From contig CAJTSQ010000040.1 of the NCBI GenBank assembly GCA_910578735.1, positions 1-19,905 on the forward strand: 19,905 bases of DNA. The letters run 5' to 3'. Positions 6,235 through 16,500 of this stretch are shown piece after piece. Numbering within the stretch: position 1 is the first letter of the stretch; each line of letters starts with the position of its first letter. Below the pieces are notes generated by a model that did no database searches, had not been told where the DNA came from, and worked only from the letters and a program-made list of their open reading frames with translations. This DNA comes from an uncultured Oscillospiraceae bacterium. GTDB lineage: Bacteria > Bacillota > Clostridia > Oscillospirales > Oscillospiraceae. Both the position numbers and the translations under genes were made by a program.

Positions 6235-7194
6235 TCATTCCTCCTCGCCGCTGCCAGCGTCCTGGGCCGCCTGGGTGGCCCGCCGCTCTACAAACAGCTC
6301 TTTCTTTCCGCCCCGATACTTCCACAGGGCCCAGGCCAGCGTCCCCCCGGCGAGCACGCAGGTGACGGCCGCCAGCAGCTGGGACACCCGGATGGGCGCG
6401 CCGAAAAGCTCCCAGCCAAACAGGTACAGGCTGTCGGTGCGCAGGCCCTCGATCCAGGCCCGGCCCAGGCCGTACCAGAAGAAGTAAAACAGGAAGCACT
6501 CCCCGTCAAATTTCCGCTTTTTCCCGATCAAATAGACAATTACCAGGCCCACAAAATTCCAGGCCGACTCATAGAAAAAGGTAGGATGTACCCCCAGCGC
6601 CCCGCTGAGGATGGCCTCATAGCCCGCCTGGTCCACAAAGCCGCCGGCGACCATATCCGCCGCGATGGAGGGCCCGCACATCCGCCAGGGCAGGGCGGTG
6701 GCCCCGCCGTAGGCCTCCACATTCATAAAGTTGCCCCACCGGCCGATAAGCTGGCCGATAAACAGGCCGTGGACCCCCAGGTCTGCGTAGGCCAGAAAGC
6801 TGAGTTTCTTCTTCCGGCAGAAGATCAGCAGTACAATGGCGGAGGAGATGATCGCCCCATAGATGGCCAGACCCCCGTCGCCGTAGTTGAGAATCCGTCC
6901 CCAGTTTAGAGAGCCGTCCGCCTGCCGGTACATGTCCAGATTGAACACCACATAGTACACCCGGATGGCCACCAGGGCGGCAGGGACGGCAAAGAGCATC
7001 ATGTCGATGATGTTGTCCTCGCTGATTCCGAACCGTTTGCCCCAGCGGCTGCACAGATATACCGCCAGAATCAGGCCGCAGGTGATAATGACCCCGTACC
7101 AATAGACGGGCCGGTCCAGAACCGGGATGGTAAAGGCCACCCGGTTCAGGGTAAACTCCAGCCCCAGGCCAGGGAAGGATACCGTTTTAATCAT
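6235..7194 (-). CDS. lgt: Prolipoprotein diacylglyceryl transferase
   Basis: Lgt is the integral-membrane enzyme that moves a diacylglyceryl group from phosphatidylglycerol to the lipobox cysteine of prolipoproteins, the first step of lipoprotein maturation. From ATG 7194 the protein has 319 residues and about seven hydrophobic segments. Signature regions are GDGGLAIYGAI (105-115), GRWGNFMNVEAYG (151-163, the Lgt signature with its essential Arg), HPTFFYES (203-210) and GRAWIEGLRTDS (244-255). The start is set by an ATGA overlap with the stop of the upstream M16 gene and a GGAGGAG ribosome site; earlier in-frame codons lie inside that gene. The C-terminus ends in a charged tail of about 30 residues. 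Two predicted clients, the lipoproteins at 2409-3687, lie nearby but in a separate operon. Confidence 0.97.
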   Translation of the reverse strand: MIKTVSFPGLGLEFTLNRVAFTIPVLDRPVYWYGVIITCGLILAVYLCSRWGKRFGISEDNIIDMMLFAVPAALVAIRVYYVVFNLDMYRQADGSLNWGRILNYGDGGLAIYGAIISSAIVLLIFCRKKKLSFLAYADLGVHGLFIGQLIGRWGNFMNVEAYGGATALPWRMCGPSIAADMVAGGFVDQAGYEAILSGALGVHPTFFYESAWNFVGLVIVYLIGKKRKFDGECFLFYFFWYGLGRAWIEGLRTDSLYLFGWELFGAPIRVSQLLAAVTCVLAGGTLAWALWKYRGGKKELFVERRATQAAQDAGSGEEE

Positions 7195-8468
7195 GTCTCC
7201 TCCTTGGCCCGGACCACCGACAGGGCGGTGCGCTCCCCGGTCACCCAGCTCGCGATCAGTTCCTCGGCCTCCTCCTTGGTAATGGCGTCGAAAATGTCGG
7301 CAAAGCGCAGGAAATCGTATCCCGTAAAAAAGGCCTGGGCCTGGCCCACGCACAGGTTCTCAAAGGAGTTCAGCCCCCGCACCCGGTTGCCGTAGACCCC
7401 CTTCTTCACCCGCTCCCACAGGGCGGGGTCCACCCCCTCCCGGCCGATGCGGGCAGCCTCAGCGGCCACCGCCGCACAGACAGCCTCCGGGGATTTGGAC
7501 TCACCGTCCGCCGCCAGGAAAGCGCAGCCGAAGCTGCTCTCGTAGCTGTAGCCAAACTCCTGGTTAATCAGCCCCTCCCGGTACAGCTTGGCATACAGGG
7601 GGCTGGAGTTGCCCAGCAGCACCTCCAGGGCCAGTCCGCCCACCAGCTCCTGGCGCAGGCGGTCCTCGCCGTTGATCTGGGCGTCCCCCTTCCAGCCCAG
7701 CTGGAAGATGGGGGCGGACACCTCCATCCGCTCCTCGATATAGCTCTGAGCCGCCCGGGGCTGTTCTTTCTCTCCATAGTCCTTGGCGGCAATGGGCCCC
7801 GCCTCCTTGGGGAGAATTTCCCGGGCAACATCACAGATGTGTTCCGGGTCCACCGGGCCGGCCACACACAGCACCATGTTGGCGGGGTCATAGAAGGCCT
7901 TGTGGCAGGCGTACAGGGTCTCGGGAGTAATCTCCGCGATGGATTCCACGCTGCCCGCCACACTCACCCGAATGGGGTGGTGCTGAAACAGGGCCTTCAT
8001 CAGGTTCATATAGCACTTCCAGTGGGGGTCGTCCTCGATCATGCCGATCTCCTGGCCGATGATGCCCCGCTCCTTGTCCACGCTCTCCTGGGTGAACCAG
8101 GGGACCGACACAAAGGAGAGCAGAATGCGGAGATTTTCCTCAAATTTTTCGGTGGAGTCGAAGTAATAGCCGGTGATATCGTTGCTGGTAAAGGCGTTGG
8201 GGCTGGCCCCGTTGGCGGCCAGGTCCTGGAGGGCGTTGCCCTCCTGGGTGTCGAACATCTTGTGCTCCAGATAGTGGGCCACCCCGGCGGGGGTGCTGTG
8301 CCATACCCCGTCCAGACAGAAACGCATGTCCATCCCGCCGTAGTTCGTCGCAAAGAAAGCGTAGCCCTTCTGAAAATCAGGCTTGGGGAAAACAAAGACA
8401 TTCAGGCCGTTCTCCAGCTTCTCATGGTACATGGTCTCTCCCACCCGGGCAAATTCCAATTTTTCCAT
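7191..8468 (-). CDS. M16 family zinc metallopeptidase (YmfH-like, active-site motif intact)
   Basis: A 425-residue M16B (insulinase/processing-peptidase-like) protein made of two homologous halves. The inverted zinc motif HxxEH is present as H65-Y-L-E68-H69 (AHYLEHKMF), and the third ligand is most likely E140 in IIGQEIGMIEDDP, where the family has its downstream Glu. The second half (VSAPIFQLGWKG onward) holds the non-catalytic repeat. M16B enzymes usually act as a pair, one subunit catalytic and one not; the gene just upstream encodes the partner lacking the motif, as with ymfH/ymfF in Bacillus subtilis. There is no signal peptide, so it should be cytoplasmic. It starts 3 bases after the partner and overlaps lgt by 4 bases, so strict co-expression is expected. 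The substrate is unknown; a peptide or peptide-modification role is a guess from related pairs. Confidence 0.93.
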   Translation of the reverse strand: MEKLEFARVGETMYHEKLENGLNVFVFPKPDFQKGYAFFATNYGGMDMRFCLDGVWHSTPAGVAHYLEHKMFDTQEGNALQDLAANGASPNAFTSNDITGYYFDSTEKFEENLRILLSFVSVPWFTQESVDKERGIIGQEIGMIEDDPHWKCYMNLMKALFQHHPIRVSVAGSVESIAEITPETLYACHKAFYDPANMVLCVAGPVDPEHICDVAREILPKEAGPIAAKDYGEKEQPRAAQSYIEERMEVSAPIFQLGWKGDAQINGEDRLRQELVGGLALEVLLGNSSPLYAKLYREGLINQEFGYSYESSFGCAFLAADGESKSPEAVCAAVAAEAARIGREGVDPALWERVKKGVYGNRVRGLNSFENLCVGQAQAFFTGYDFLRFADIFDAITKEEAEELIASWVTGERTALSVVRAKEET

Positions 8469-8471
8469 GGC

Positions 8472-9755
8472 TCAAACCCCCTTTCCTTTCAGGAAGTAGA
8501 CGGTATCCAGCTCCAGCTTTTTGGCGGCCTCGGCCACCTGCTCCCTGGTTACATTTTCAAATTGGTCCACCAGTTCCTCAATGGTGGTGTCCAGCCCGGC
8601 GGCCGCCTGTCCCAGCCAGAATTCCTCCTGCCGGCCCTGGTCGTCCAGGGTGGACAGATGGCCTCCAATCAGGGTGCGCCGGGTCCCCTCCATCTCCCAG
8701 TCCTCGATGTCTCCCCGGCGGATAGCCTCCAGCTGGGCCAGGATCTCGTCCTTAGCGGTCTGGTACTTGTCAAACTCGATGCCCGAGGACACCAGCACCA
8801 GCCCTTTCATCTTCTCCATCATGGAACTGGCGTAGTAGCACAGGGACAGCTTCTCCCGCACATTCATAAATAGCTTGGACAGGGTTGTGCCGCCAAATAT
8901 GGCGTTGCACATGGTCAGGGCGGGGTAGTCCTCCTCCCAGCAGGTCTGGCCCCCGGTGCGGAATCCCAGGGCCAGCTTGCCCTGGCTCACGTCCATGGCC
9001 TCCTCCACCACAATGGGCTCGGGGCCGGCGGTAACACGCACCTCGCAGTCCGGGTCCACCCGGTTTTCGTTCACCGGCAGGCCGGACAGGGCCCGGTTCA
9101 ACGCCCCCGCCACCCGGTCCGGGTCAGCGGAGCCGCAGTAGTAGACCTCCACCTGAGCCTCCCGCAGCAGCTCCTGATACCGCTGCCACAGGCTGGCCGG
9201 GGTGATAACGGACACACTCTTCTCGTCCCCCAGCTTGTCCACCCCATAGGCCTCGTATCTGCACATCTCCTGGGTCAGCCGCTGGACGGCATAGGTCCGC
9301 TTGTCATTGATCTGGGCCCGGATGCGGTCGATGAGGTTGGCCTTCTCGCTGGCGGTGTAGTCGGGAGAGAAATGGCCATCCTGGGTACAGGGCTTGAGGA
9401 GCACCTCGCACAGCAGGTCAGCGGCAGGCTCCAGAATCTTCTCTCCTTTCAGAACGTAGGCGTCGTCCAGAAAGCTGGCCACAAAGCCCACGCACTGGGT
9501 CTCGCCTTTTTTGCGGACCACTGGCTCGATAGCCCCGCCGTACAGCTCATCCAGGGCGGCGGACAGGAACTCCATGTTCGGGTGTACCGCCGTTCCCCGA
9601 CGGAGCACCTCGGGAATCAGGGCGTTGGCCCCAGCGGTCTCCCGGCTCAACGGGGTGAGCAGTGAGACAGACAGATAGGAACTTTTAAACTTGCTGGTAT
9701 GCACCGTGCGCAGCCATACCCCGGGGAACAGCTCCCGGCGCTTCACATTTGACAT
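8472..9755 (-). CDS. M16 family peptidase-like protein (YmfF-like, zinc motif lost)
   Basis: A 427-residue M16B-like protein that should be the non-catalytic partner of the next gene. Where active members read AHFLEHMLFKGT it has NALIPEVLRRGT (44-55), so both histidines and the glutamate of HxxEH are gone while the flanking GT and the following loop persist. The C-terminal half has family features such as GGTTLSKLFMNVREKLSLCYYASS, the region that closes over substrate in M16 dimers. Loss of the motif matches YmfF of Bacillus subtilis and is likely ancestral, not recent decay, since the frame is fully intact. It is the first gene of a four-gene operon (this gene, YmfH-like, lgt, folD), with a promoter about 50 bases upstream and an AGGA-type ribosome site. 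No signal peptide or membrane helix is seen. Confidence 0.9.
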   Translation of the reverse strand: MSNVKRRELFPGVWLRTVHTSKFKSSYLSVSLLTPLSRETAGANALIPEVLRRGTAVHPNMEFLSAALDELYGGAIEPVVRKKGETQCVGFVASFLDDAYVLKGEKILEPAADLLCEVLLKPCTQDGHFSPDYTASEKANLIDRIRAQINDKRTYAVQRLTQEMCRYEAYGVDKLGDEKSVSVITPASLWQRYQELLREAQVEVYYCGSADPDRVAGALNRALSGLPVNENRVDPDCEVRVTAGPEPIVVEEAMDVSQGKLALGFRTGGQTCWEEDYPALTMCNAIFGGTTLSKLFMNVREKLSLCYYASSMMEKMKGLVLVSSGIEFDKYQTAKDEILAQLEAIRRGDIEDWEMEGTRRTLIGGHLSTLDDQGRQEEFWLGQAAAGLDTTIEELVDQFENVTREQVAEAAKKLELDTVYFLKGKGV

Positions 9756-9802
9756 AACTTCAATCCTTTCCTGGAGAGAAAAAATGATAAACTAACTGAG
9801 CT

Positions 9803-9831
9803 ATCATACCACAGCTGCCCTCCAAAAGCAA
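9803..9831 (-). promoter_or_regulatory. Promoter of the M16-M16-lgt-folD operon
   Basis: On the minus strand TTGCTT (9831-9826) and TATGAT (9808-9803) are 17 bases apart, and TGG directly before the -10 makes it an extended -10. The start would lie about 40 bases upstream of ATG 9755. Confidence 0.7.
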
Positions 9832-9863
9832 ACGGTTCCCTTGGAAATTTTCGCCGGTTTGGG

Positions 9864-9892
9864 TAGCCGGAAAGGGAAAAATGTTGTATAAT
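9864..9892 (+). promoter_or_regulatory. Promoter of the SAM methyltransferase gene
   Basis: A perfect TATAAT lies at 9887-9892, with a weak -35 (TAGCCG, 3/6) 17 bases upstream. The start would be about 15 bases before ATG 9915, just upstream of AAGGAGGAG. It is divergent from the M16 operon promoter, with the two -35 boxes about 32 bases apart. Confidence 0.6.
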
Positions 9893-9914
9893 AGCTGCAA
9901 AGGAGGAGAATACC

Positions 9915-10538
9915 ATGCTGAATCAGCCCAAAGACTTTTGGGATATGCGGTCTGAAAACTATGACCAGACCTCCGGCGGCGCCTATGCCCAGGCCTATGA
10001 CCGCACCATCGACCGCACCATCCCCTACCTGAAGCCCACAGACCGGCTGCTGGAATTTGCCTGCGGCACCGGGCTCACCACGCTCCGGCTGGCCCCCCAC
10101 GCGGCCTGCGTCCGGGGGATCGACATTTCCCCAAAAATGGCCGCTATTGCCCGGGAAAAGGCGACAGGCCTCCCCAATGTGGAAATTACCAACACCGATC
10201 TCTTTGATCCCGCCCTGGAACCCGGGAGCTTTGACGTGGTCACAGCTTTCAATGTGCTGTGCTACATTCCGGACCTGCCCGCCGCCCTGGCCCGCATCCG
10301 GGAACTGCTCAAGCCGGAGGGCTTCTTCCTGTCCGCCACCGACTGCCTGGGCTCCCGGCCCTCCAAGGCCGGCTTCCAAAAGTTCTATAAAACCCACACC
10401 GGAAAGATGCCCTATGTGGCCTTCTTCACCCAGCGGGGGCTGGAACGGAAGATCGCCCAAAACGGCTTTGCCGTGCTGGAGCGGGAGAATCTGTTCTCCG
10501 CCCCACCCAATCTGTTTGTGGCGGCGCGGAGGGTGTAG
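9915..10538 (+). CDS. Class I SAM-dependent methyltransferase, substrate unknown
   Basis: A 207-residue cytoplasmic Rossmann-fold methyltransferase of the small-molecule type. Motif I is LLEFACGTG (45-53), the SAM-binding acidic strand is RGIDIS (67-72), NTDLFD (93-98) fits motif II/III, and SFDVVTAFNVLCYI (105-118) is the motif IV region. LLKPEGFFLSATDC follows as the late beta strand. The best general label is a methyltransferase domain 11/25-type protein; the target (lipid, metabolite or quinone) cannot be told. It has its own promoter and an excellent AAGGAGGAG site 6 bases before ATG, forms a single-gene unit, and ends at a hairpin shared with the convergent glucan synthase gene. Confidence 0.88.
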   Translation: MLNQPKDFWDMRSENYDQTSGGAYAQAYDRTIDRTIPYLKPTDRLLEFACGTGLTTLRLAPHAACVRGIDISPKMAAIAREKATGLPNVEITNTDLFDPALEPGSFDVVTAFNVLCYIPDLPAALARIRELLKPEGFFLSATDCLGSRPSKAGFQKFYKTHTGKMPYVAFFTQRGLERKIAQNGFAVLERENLFSAPPNLFVAARRV

Positions 10539-10552
10539 GGACCGCTTTATCA

Positions 10553-10579
10553 GGCCTCCCTTTGCAAAGGGGGCCTTTT
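10553..10579. terminator. Terminator hairpin between convergent genes
   Basis: GGCCtCCCTT and AAGGGGGCC pair around a small loop, with one bulged T on the left arm, followed by TTTT on the plus strand. It lies 14 bases after the methyltransferase stop, and its T-tract abuts the stop of the glucan synthase gene, so it most likely ends the methyltransferase transcript. The stem resembles the first stem of the palindromic elements at 17836, 17891 and 19854, so it may derive from a solo copy. Confidence 0.65.
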
Positions 10580-13500
10580 CAGATGCTGACCTCCAGCCTG
10601 TGTTCCCCTGTCAGCGACCCGAGAAGGACCCCCTCCTTGACAGGGGCTCCGTCCAGGGCGGCGGAGTAGGTCCCGGTGCGCTTCACGCGGATGTGCAGTG
10701 TTCCTCCGGACAGCCGCCACTTTGCCTTGTACCCCGGCCAGTCCGGAGGGAGGTTGGGCTCCACGGTGAGGCGGCCCTCCGCCACCTTCAGCCCCAGCAG
10801 CTCCTGGACTGCCGCCTGCCAGTACCACCCGGCCGCCCCAGTGTACCAGCTCCACCCCGCCCGGCCCACCCGGCCGGGGGCGTAGGACACGTCGGCGGCA
10901 ATTACATAGGGCTCCGCCCGGTAGATATCCGTCCTGTGGCCCTCCGGCAGGAGGGCCTTTAAAATGGCCCAGCCGTCCAACCGACGGTCCAGCCGGAAGC
11001 AGGCCATGGCCAGCCACACCGAGGCGTGGGTGTACTGTCCGCCGTTCTCCCGCACGCCGGCGGGGTAGCCCTTGATATACCCGGGGTCCTTCTCCCCCTG
11101 GCCGTCAAAGGCCGGGTCGAAAAGGCGCACCACGCCGTGTTCCCGGTCAAAGAGCCGGTCCAGCGCGGCGGAGACCGCCTGGTCTGCCCGCTTCCGGTCG
11201 GTCCCTCCGGGGAACAGAGCAAAGGACTGGGCAATGGAGTCGATCTGGCATTGACTGCTCTCCGCCGCGCCCAGGGGGGTGCCGTCCTCGTAGTACCCCC
11301 GGCGGTACCAGCCGCCGTCCCAGGCGCTTTGGGCCGCCTGGATCAGGGCGTCGGCCTGGCGCAGCAGGTCATCGGCCCGGGCCTCCTCGTCCATCCGGCG
11401 GCACAGGACGGCGAAGTCCTGCAACACCGCCGCCAGGAACCAGGTGAGCCACACCGACTCGCCCTCCACCTTGTCCATCCCGTCGTTCCAGTCGCCGCCC
11501 CCCATCCGGGCCAGACCGTGGGGCCCCCTCCCCCGGCCCAGGGCGCAGAGGATGGCGTTCAGGCCGTGGCGGTAGAGGTTTTCCCGTTTTTCGCTCACCT
11601 GGGGGACCTCATACCGGTCCTTCTCCCCCGGCTCCAGAGGTTTTCCTGTCAGATAGGGAACCTCCTCCTCCAGAACAGACCAGTCCCCGGTGACGGTACA
11701 GTACCGGCACAGCACCCAGGGCAGCCACAGCAGGTCATCGGAGATTCGGGTGCGCACCCCGGCCCCCTGAGGCGGGTGCCACCAGTGCTGCACATCCCCC
11801 TCCTCAAACTGCCGGGAGGCACACAGCAGCAGCTGCTCCCGGGTCCGCTCCGGCCAGGTGTACACCAGGGCGGCCGAATCCTGAAGCTGATCCCGGAAGC
11901 CGAAGGCTCCGCCGTTCTGGTACTGGCTGGTACGGGCCATCAGGCGGCAGGCAATCACCTGGTAGAGACACCAGCTCCCCAGGTAACGGTCCAGAGCCCC
12001 CTCTGGGGTAGTGACTGTAAGGCTGGATACCTTGTCACTCCACCAGGCCAGGGTCCGCTCCTCCTCCGCCCGGAAATCCTCCCGGAAAAAGCGGGAACAG
12101 GGCCGCCCGGCCTTTTCTTTCGTCACCAGGGACATAGACTGCCCGTCGTTCAGGGCGGCGGAGATGGGCTCCCCCTCCTCAAAGCGGTAAACAACCCGTC
12201 CCGAGGTTCCGGTGAGCGTAAAGCGGAGGATGCGCCTGTTCTCCTCCACCGGCACGAACCCCTCCACCACCAGCAGGGGCGGACATTGTCCGCCCGTTTT
12301 TGAAGTCTCCCCCAACTTCTTCTCCCACCGGACAAATCCGGGGCCGTAGGTCACAGTGCAGGGCAGACCGTCCCCGGCGGCAAAGACGTGAAAATCCTGT
12401 CCGTTCAGGTTTACCGTAATTATTTCCTGTCCACCAACCGTCAGAGGGTCGTTGACCCAGGAGGTCAGCTTCCCCTCTCTGGAGTTTCCCCCGGTCCAGA
12501 GGAAGCCCGCCCCCGTCTCGTCGGTGAGCCAGCCGAACTCCGGGTTACATAACACCTGACTCCACCCCACCGGGGGCAGCTGCTCCCCGCAGTGGATGGT
12601 AACGGTATCCCCCTCCATCGCCCAGGGGGCCGAGCCCGGCTCCAGTTTGATCGGGGGCGGGGGGGTGATTTTTTCGGACAGAGCAGGGGTTTTGGACGGG
12701 GCGGCGCAGAGGCCGCCCCCTACAGGCAGCACCGCCTTTGCCCAGGCCAGCACCACCGGAGCGGCGTCGGGATTGGCCAGGTGGATGCCCCCCCTGGCCC
12801 CCAGGACCGACTCCGCCCCCAGCTTTTTCAGCTCCGACCTCAGGGCCGAGCGGAGGGGACGGCGGTAGTCGCCCCCCTCCTCCAGCAGGAGGACCAGGTC
12901 AAAGGGATAGCCCGCCCGGCTGAGGAACTGGTGCCACCGGCACCACAGGGCTGCCTGCTCCACGTCGTCCTCCCCGGACAGTGTCCCGGCGGCGATGGGC
13001 AGGTCCCCGGAGATGCCATAGGGCCACAGGGTGTTTTGGGGCGGGCGCTCCCCCTCCTCTTCCGACGCCAGCCGGGCCAGCAGATCAAAGGCCGCCAGAG
13101 CCTCCCCCTCGCTGAGGGCCAGCTTCTGGGCGATGGGGGCCAGAGAGGAGGGTCCAACCTCCTTCCCCTCCAGCATCCGCCGGCTCCCCGCCTGGGCGGC
13201 GGCGGGGCCGTCCCCCAAAGCCAGGGCCAGCGCAAAGCGCTTCCCCTCCCCCGGGGCCAGGGAGACCGGGATACGGACCATCAGACAGGGGTCGGAACCC
13301 GCGCCGTTTTGGAGCGGCCCCGGCTGACTGCCGGGCAAGGCCCTGAGCCCTCCCCGCCCCAGAGCAAAGGCCCGGTCCAGGCTGGCGGACGCCCCCTCCC
13401 CCGTCCAGGCGGCAGAGAGCCACGGCCCCTCCTCGTTCCCCCGGGACCGGCGGTGGAACAGGGCCTCGTTCCCCTCCAGGGAGCACTCCAGAAACAGCCG

Positions 13501-16500
13501 GGAGAAGGCGGGATGGGCATCAAAATCCCGCTGGGGGCACAGCACAGGCTCCAGGTAGAACAGCAGTTCCCCCTCCAGCTTCTTTTTTCCTCTCCAGGTC
13601 AGCTCCACCCGGCGCAGTTCCCCGTTTTCCCGCCGGGGTACGGTCAGCGCGATCCGGGCGGACAGGCCGTTCTTTTCCGCGTACCAGCCGGCCCCCGAGG
13701 CGTCAAAGGTCCAGCGGCAGGCCGTCCCGCTCTGGTACAGGGGGGCGGGGGTCAGACCGACCAGCCCGCCGGGGCCGCTGAAAAAGACGGACACCCCGGC
13801 GGGGGCGTAGTACTCCCCCGGCCGGGCCAGGGTGACGGCGTTTTCCCCCGCCCTGGCGCTGGTCAGCCCATTGTCGCAGGCCAGCAGGTTATAGCTGCCA
13901 TTGGACAGCAGATGGCACTGAGGGCGCTTCCGGCCAAAGTCCTCCCCCTCCCGGACCAGAGAGGGGCCGGAGGCAGGACGGAGCTTGGCGGGGAAATCCC
14001 GCTCCTCCTGCTTCATGATGGGGGCTCCCACCGGCACCCGCTCCTGAAGCAGCTCCCGGTAGGCGGACATGTCGCAGTCCCTCATAAAGCGCTTCTGCAT
14101 CACGTTGTCCCGCAGGACGTTGTCAATGGCCACCAGGCTCATCCCCAGGTGGTGAGACATATAGGAGCGGACCACCTCGTAATCCTCATTTCCGGTGAGA
14201 CGGGCGGGGGTGTAGTCCACCGCTTCATACAGGCCGTAGCGGCCCTCCAGACCCATGTCCCGCAGACGGCGGAGATTTCTCAAAGCGCTCCGGGGAGCCA
14301 GCAGCAGGGCCAGGAAGGAGGAGTAAGGCGACACCACCAGCTCGGTATCCAGTCCCCGCTTCAGCCCCAGCACCTGGACCCCGTGGGCCTTGTACTGGTA
14401 GCTCATGCCGGGATCGAAGGCGTAGAAGCCCGATTCCGAGATACCCCACGGCTTTTTGGTCTTGTCCCCCCGCCGCTTCTGGGCGTAGACGCAGAAGGAC
14501 AGGGTCTCATACAGGAAGGAATTGGGCTCGCAGGGCAGCAGCAGGTTGGGCATAAAGTACTCAAACATGGTGCCCGTCCAAGAGGCCATGCCGCAGTAGT
14601 CGTTGTCCCCCACCAGCATCCGGCCCAGCCGCCGCCAGTGGCGGGCGGGCACCTCCCCCCGGGCCGCCGCGATGAAGCTGGTCTGCCGGGCCTCGCTGGC
14701 CATCAGGTCGTAAAAGCCATCGGTGAGCTTGTCCTGCTCCACCTCATAGCCGATGGAAAACAGCCGCCGCTCCCGGTCAAAGAGGGGGGCGCAGTCCATG
14801 GCACCAGACAGCGCCTCGGCCCGTCTGGCCAGCACATCCTCCCCCCACTGGTACAGTCCCTCCCGCAAGGCGATGAGACAGCCCCGCAGGTTGCCGCTGT
14901 CCACGGTGGACACATACCTGGGGTGGAGTGGCTCTCCTGTGGCGGTGTCATACCAGTTGTACAGGTGCCCCTTCCACTTGTCCAGCCCCTCCACCGTGTC
15001 CAGGATATGACCAATCAGCTCCACCGCCCGTTTCCGGGGCAGCAGCTCCAGGTCCGCCGCCGCCATCACCGACAGCAGAGCCATTCCGATGTTGGTGGGA
15101 GAGGTCCGCCGGGCCAGGGCGGGGCCGGGCTGCTCCTGCCAGTTGTCCGGGGGGAGCCAGTGGTCCTCCTCCCGGAGGAATTTGTCAAAGTAGCGCCAGA
15201 TGAGGGTGGCCTGATGGAGGAGGAAGGCCCGGTCGGCGGGGGGCAGGGCTTTTCCTTTTTGGGAGGGACGGCTCACCGCCCAGGCCAGGACAGGGGCCAG
15301 CAGCCAGACCGCCCCCACCACCTTTCCAAAGCGCAGCTGGGCCAGAAGCATCACCAAAATGCCCACAGCTGCGGAAAACCACAGCTTTTTGAAGTAGAAG
15401 GGGACGCTCCCTTTCCCCTTCTCCGTCTGGGCGGCTGTGACCCAGGCCAGCAGGTTTTTGTGAGACACGGACATCCGCCACAGGGCGGCAGAGATGGCGG
15501 TGAGGGAGGTATAGGCCTGGTAGGGCAGGAAAACCAGCTGAATGGCGGTCTGCAAAATAGCTCCGGCCAGACCGGCAATGACGGTGGAGTGATACCGCCG
15601 CCGCTTGCCGGAGCGGCGCACGGCCAGCTCCGCCCCGGACAGCAGCAGGTTGGAGGCCGCGGCCACCACCGCTACGCCCCCCGCCCAGGCGAAGACTTTT
15701 CCCGAGAAGCACATGCCCAGCACCAGGGTCAGCAGGGTAAAGATGGGGGACAGCGACCGGCGCAGGTTGTCCAGAATTTTCCACTTGGCCAAAGGCGGCA
15801 GGGGGTTTTCCTCCCGTCCCCCCTGCCCATTAGGCACCCGCCGGCCCAACCAGGGCAGCAGCTGCCAATCCCCCCGAATCCACCGGTGGAGCCGGGCGAA
15901 GTAGCTGTACACCTGCCAGGGACAGCCGTCGGTAAGCTCCACCTCCCCCAGCAGGCCCGCCCGGAGGTAGCTGCCCTCCAGCAGGTCATGGGACAGGATG
16001 GCGTTGTCGGGGAAGCGGTCATTGAGACAGGCATGGAAGGCGTCCACCGAAAAGACGCCCTTGCCGGTGTAGGTGCCCTGGTCAAAGAGGTCGTGATACA
16101 CGTCGCTGGCGGTGGAGCCGTAGGGGTCCACGCCCCCCAGTCCACCGAAAATCTTGGCGAAAAAGGACTTGTTTGCCGCCTCCAGCTCCACCGCAACCCG
16201 GGGCTGAAACAGAGCGTGGCCGGCGGTGACAACTCTCCGCTTGGAGTCAATCACCGGCTGGTTCAGGGGGTGGAGCATGGCCCCGGCCAGCTCCCGGGCG
16301 GTGCCCACGTTCAGGCTGGTGTCCGAGTCCAGAGTAATCACATACTTCACCTGGCGCAGCCAGCCCTTCTCCCCCGACTTCACCGTCAAGCCGGTGTGCT
16401 TTCCCTTTAACAGCCGGACCAGCTCAGTGAGGGCCCCACGCTTCCGCTCCCAGCCCATGTAGCGCTCATCCTGCTTGCTGAAGGCCGGGACGCGGAAGAA

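Noticed and set aside
7195..7353. Longer start for lgt
   Set aside because: The extra part lies in another frame of the M16 gene; the ATGA overlap at 7194 with a good ribosome site and the family N-terminus fix the start.
8472..9755. Treating the YmfF-like protein as a pseudogene because the zinc motif is missing
   Set aside because: The frame and length are intact, and loss of the motif in one partner is normal for this pair.
12592..16410. 1272-codon open frame on the plus strand opposite the glucan synthase gene
   Set aside because: Long antisense frames are expected opposite GC-rich coding sequence; its product is Pro/Gly/Gln/His-rich with no recognisable domain, and the opposite strand carries clear family motifs.
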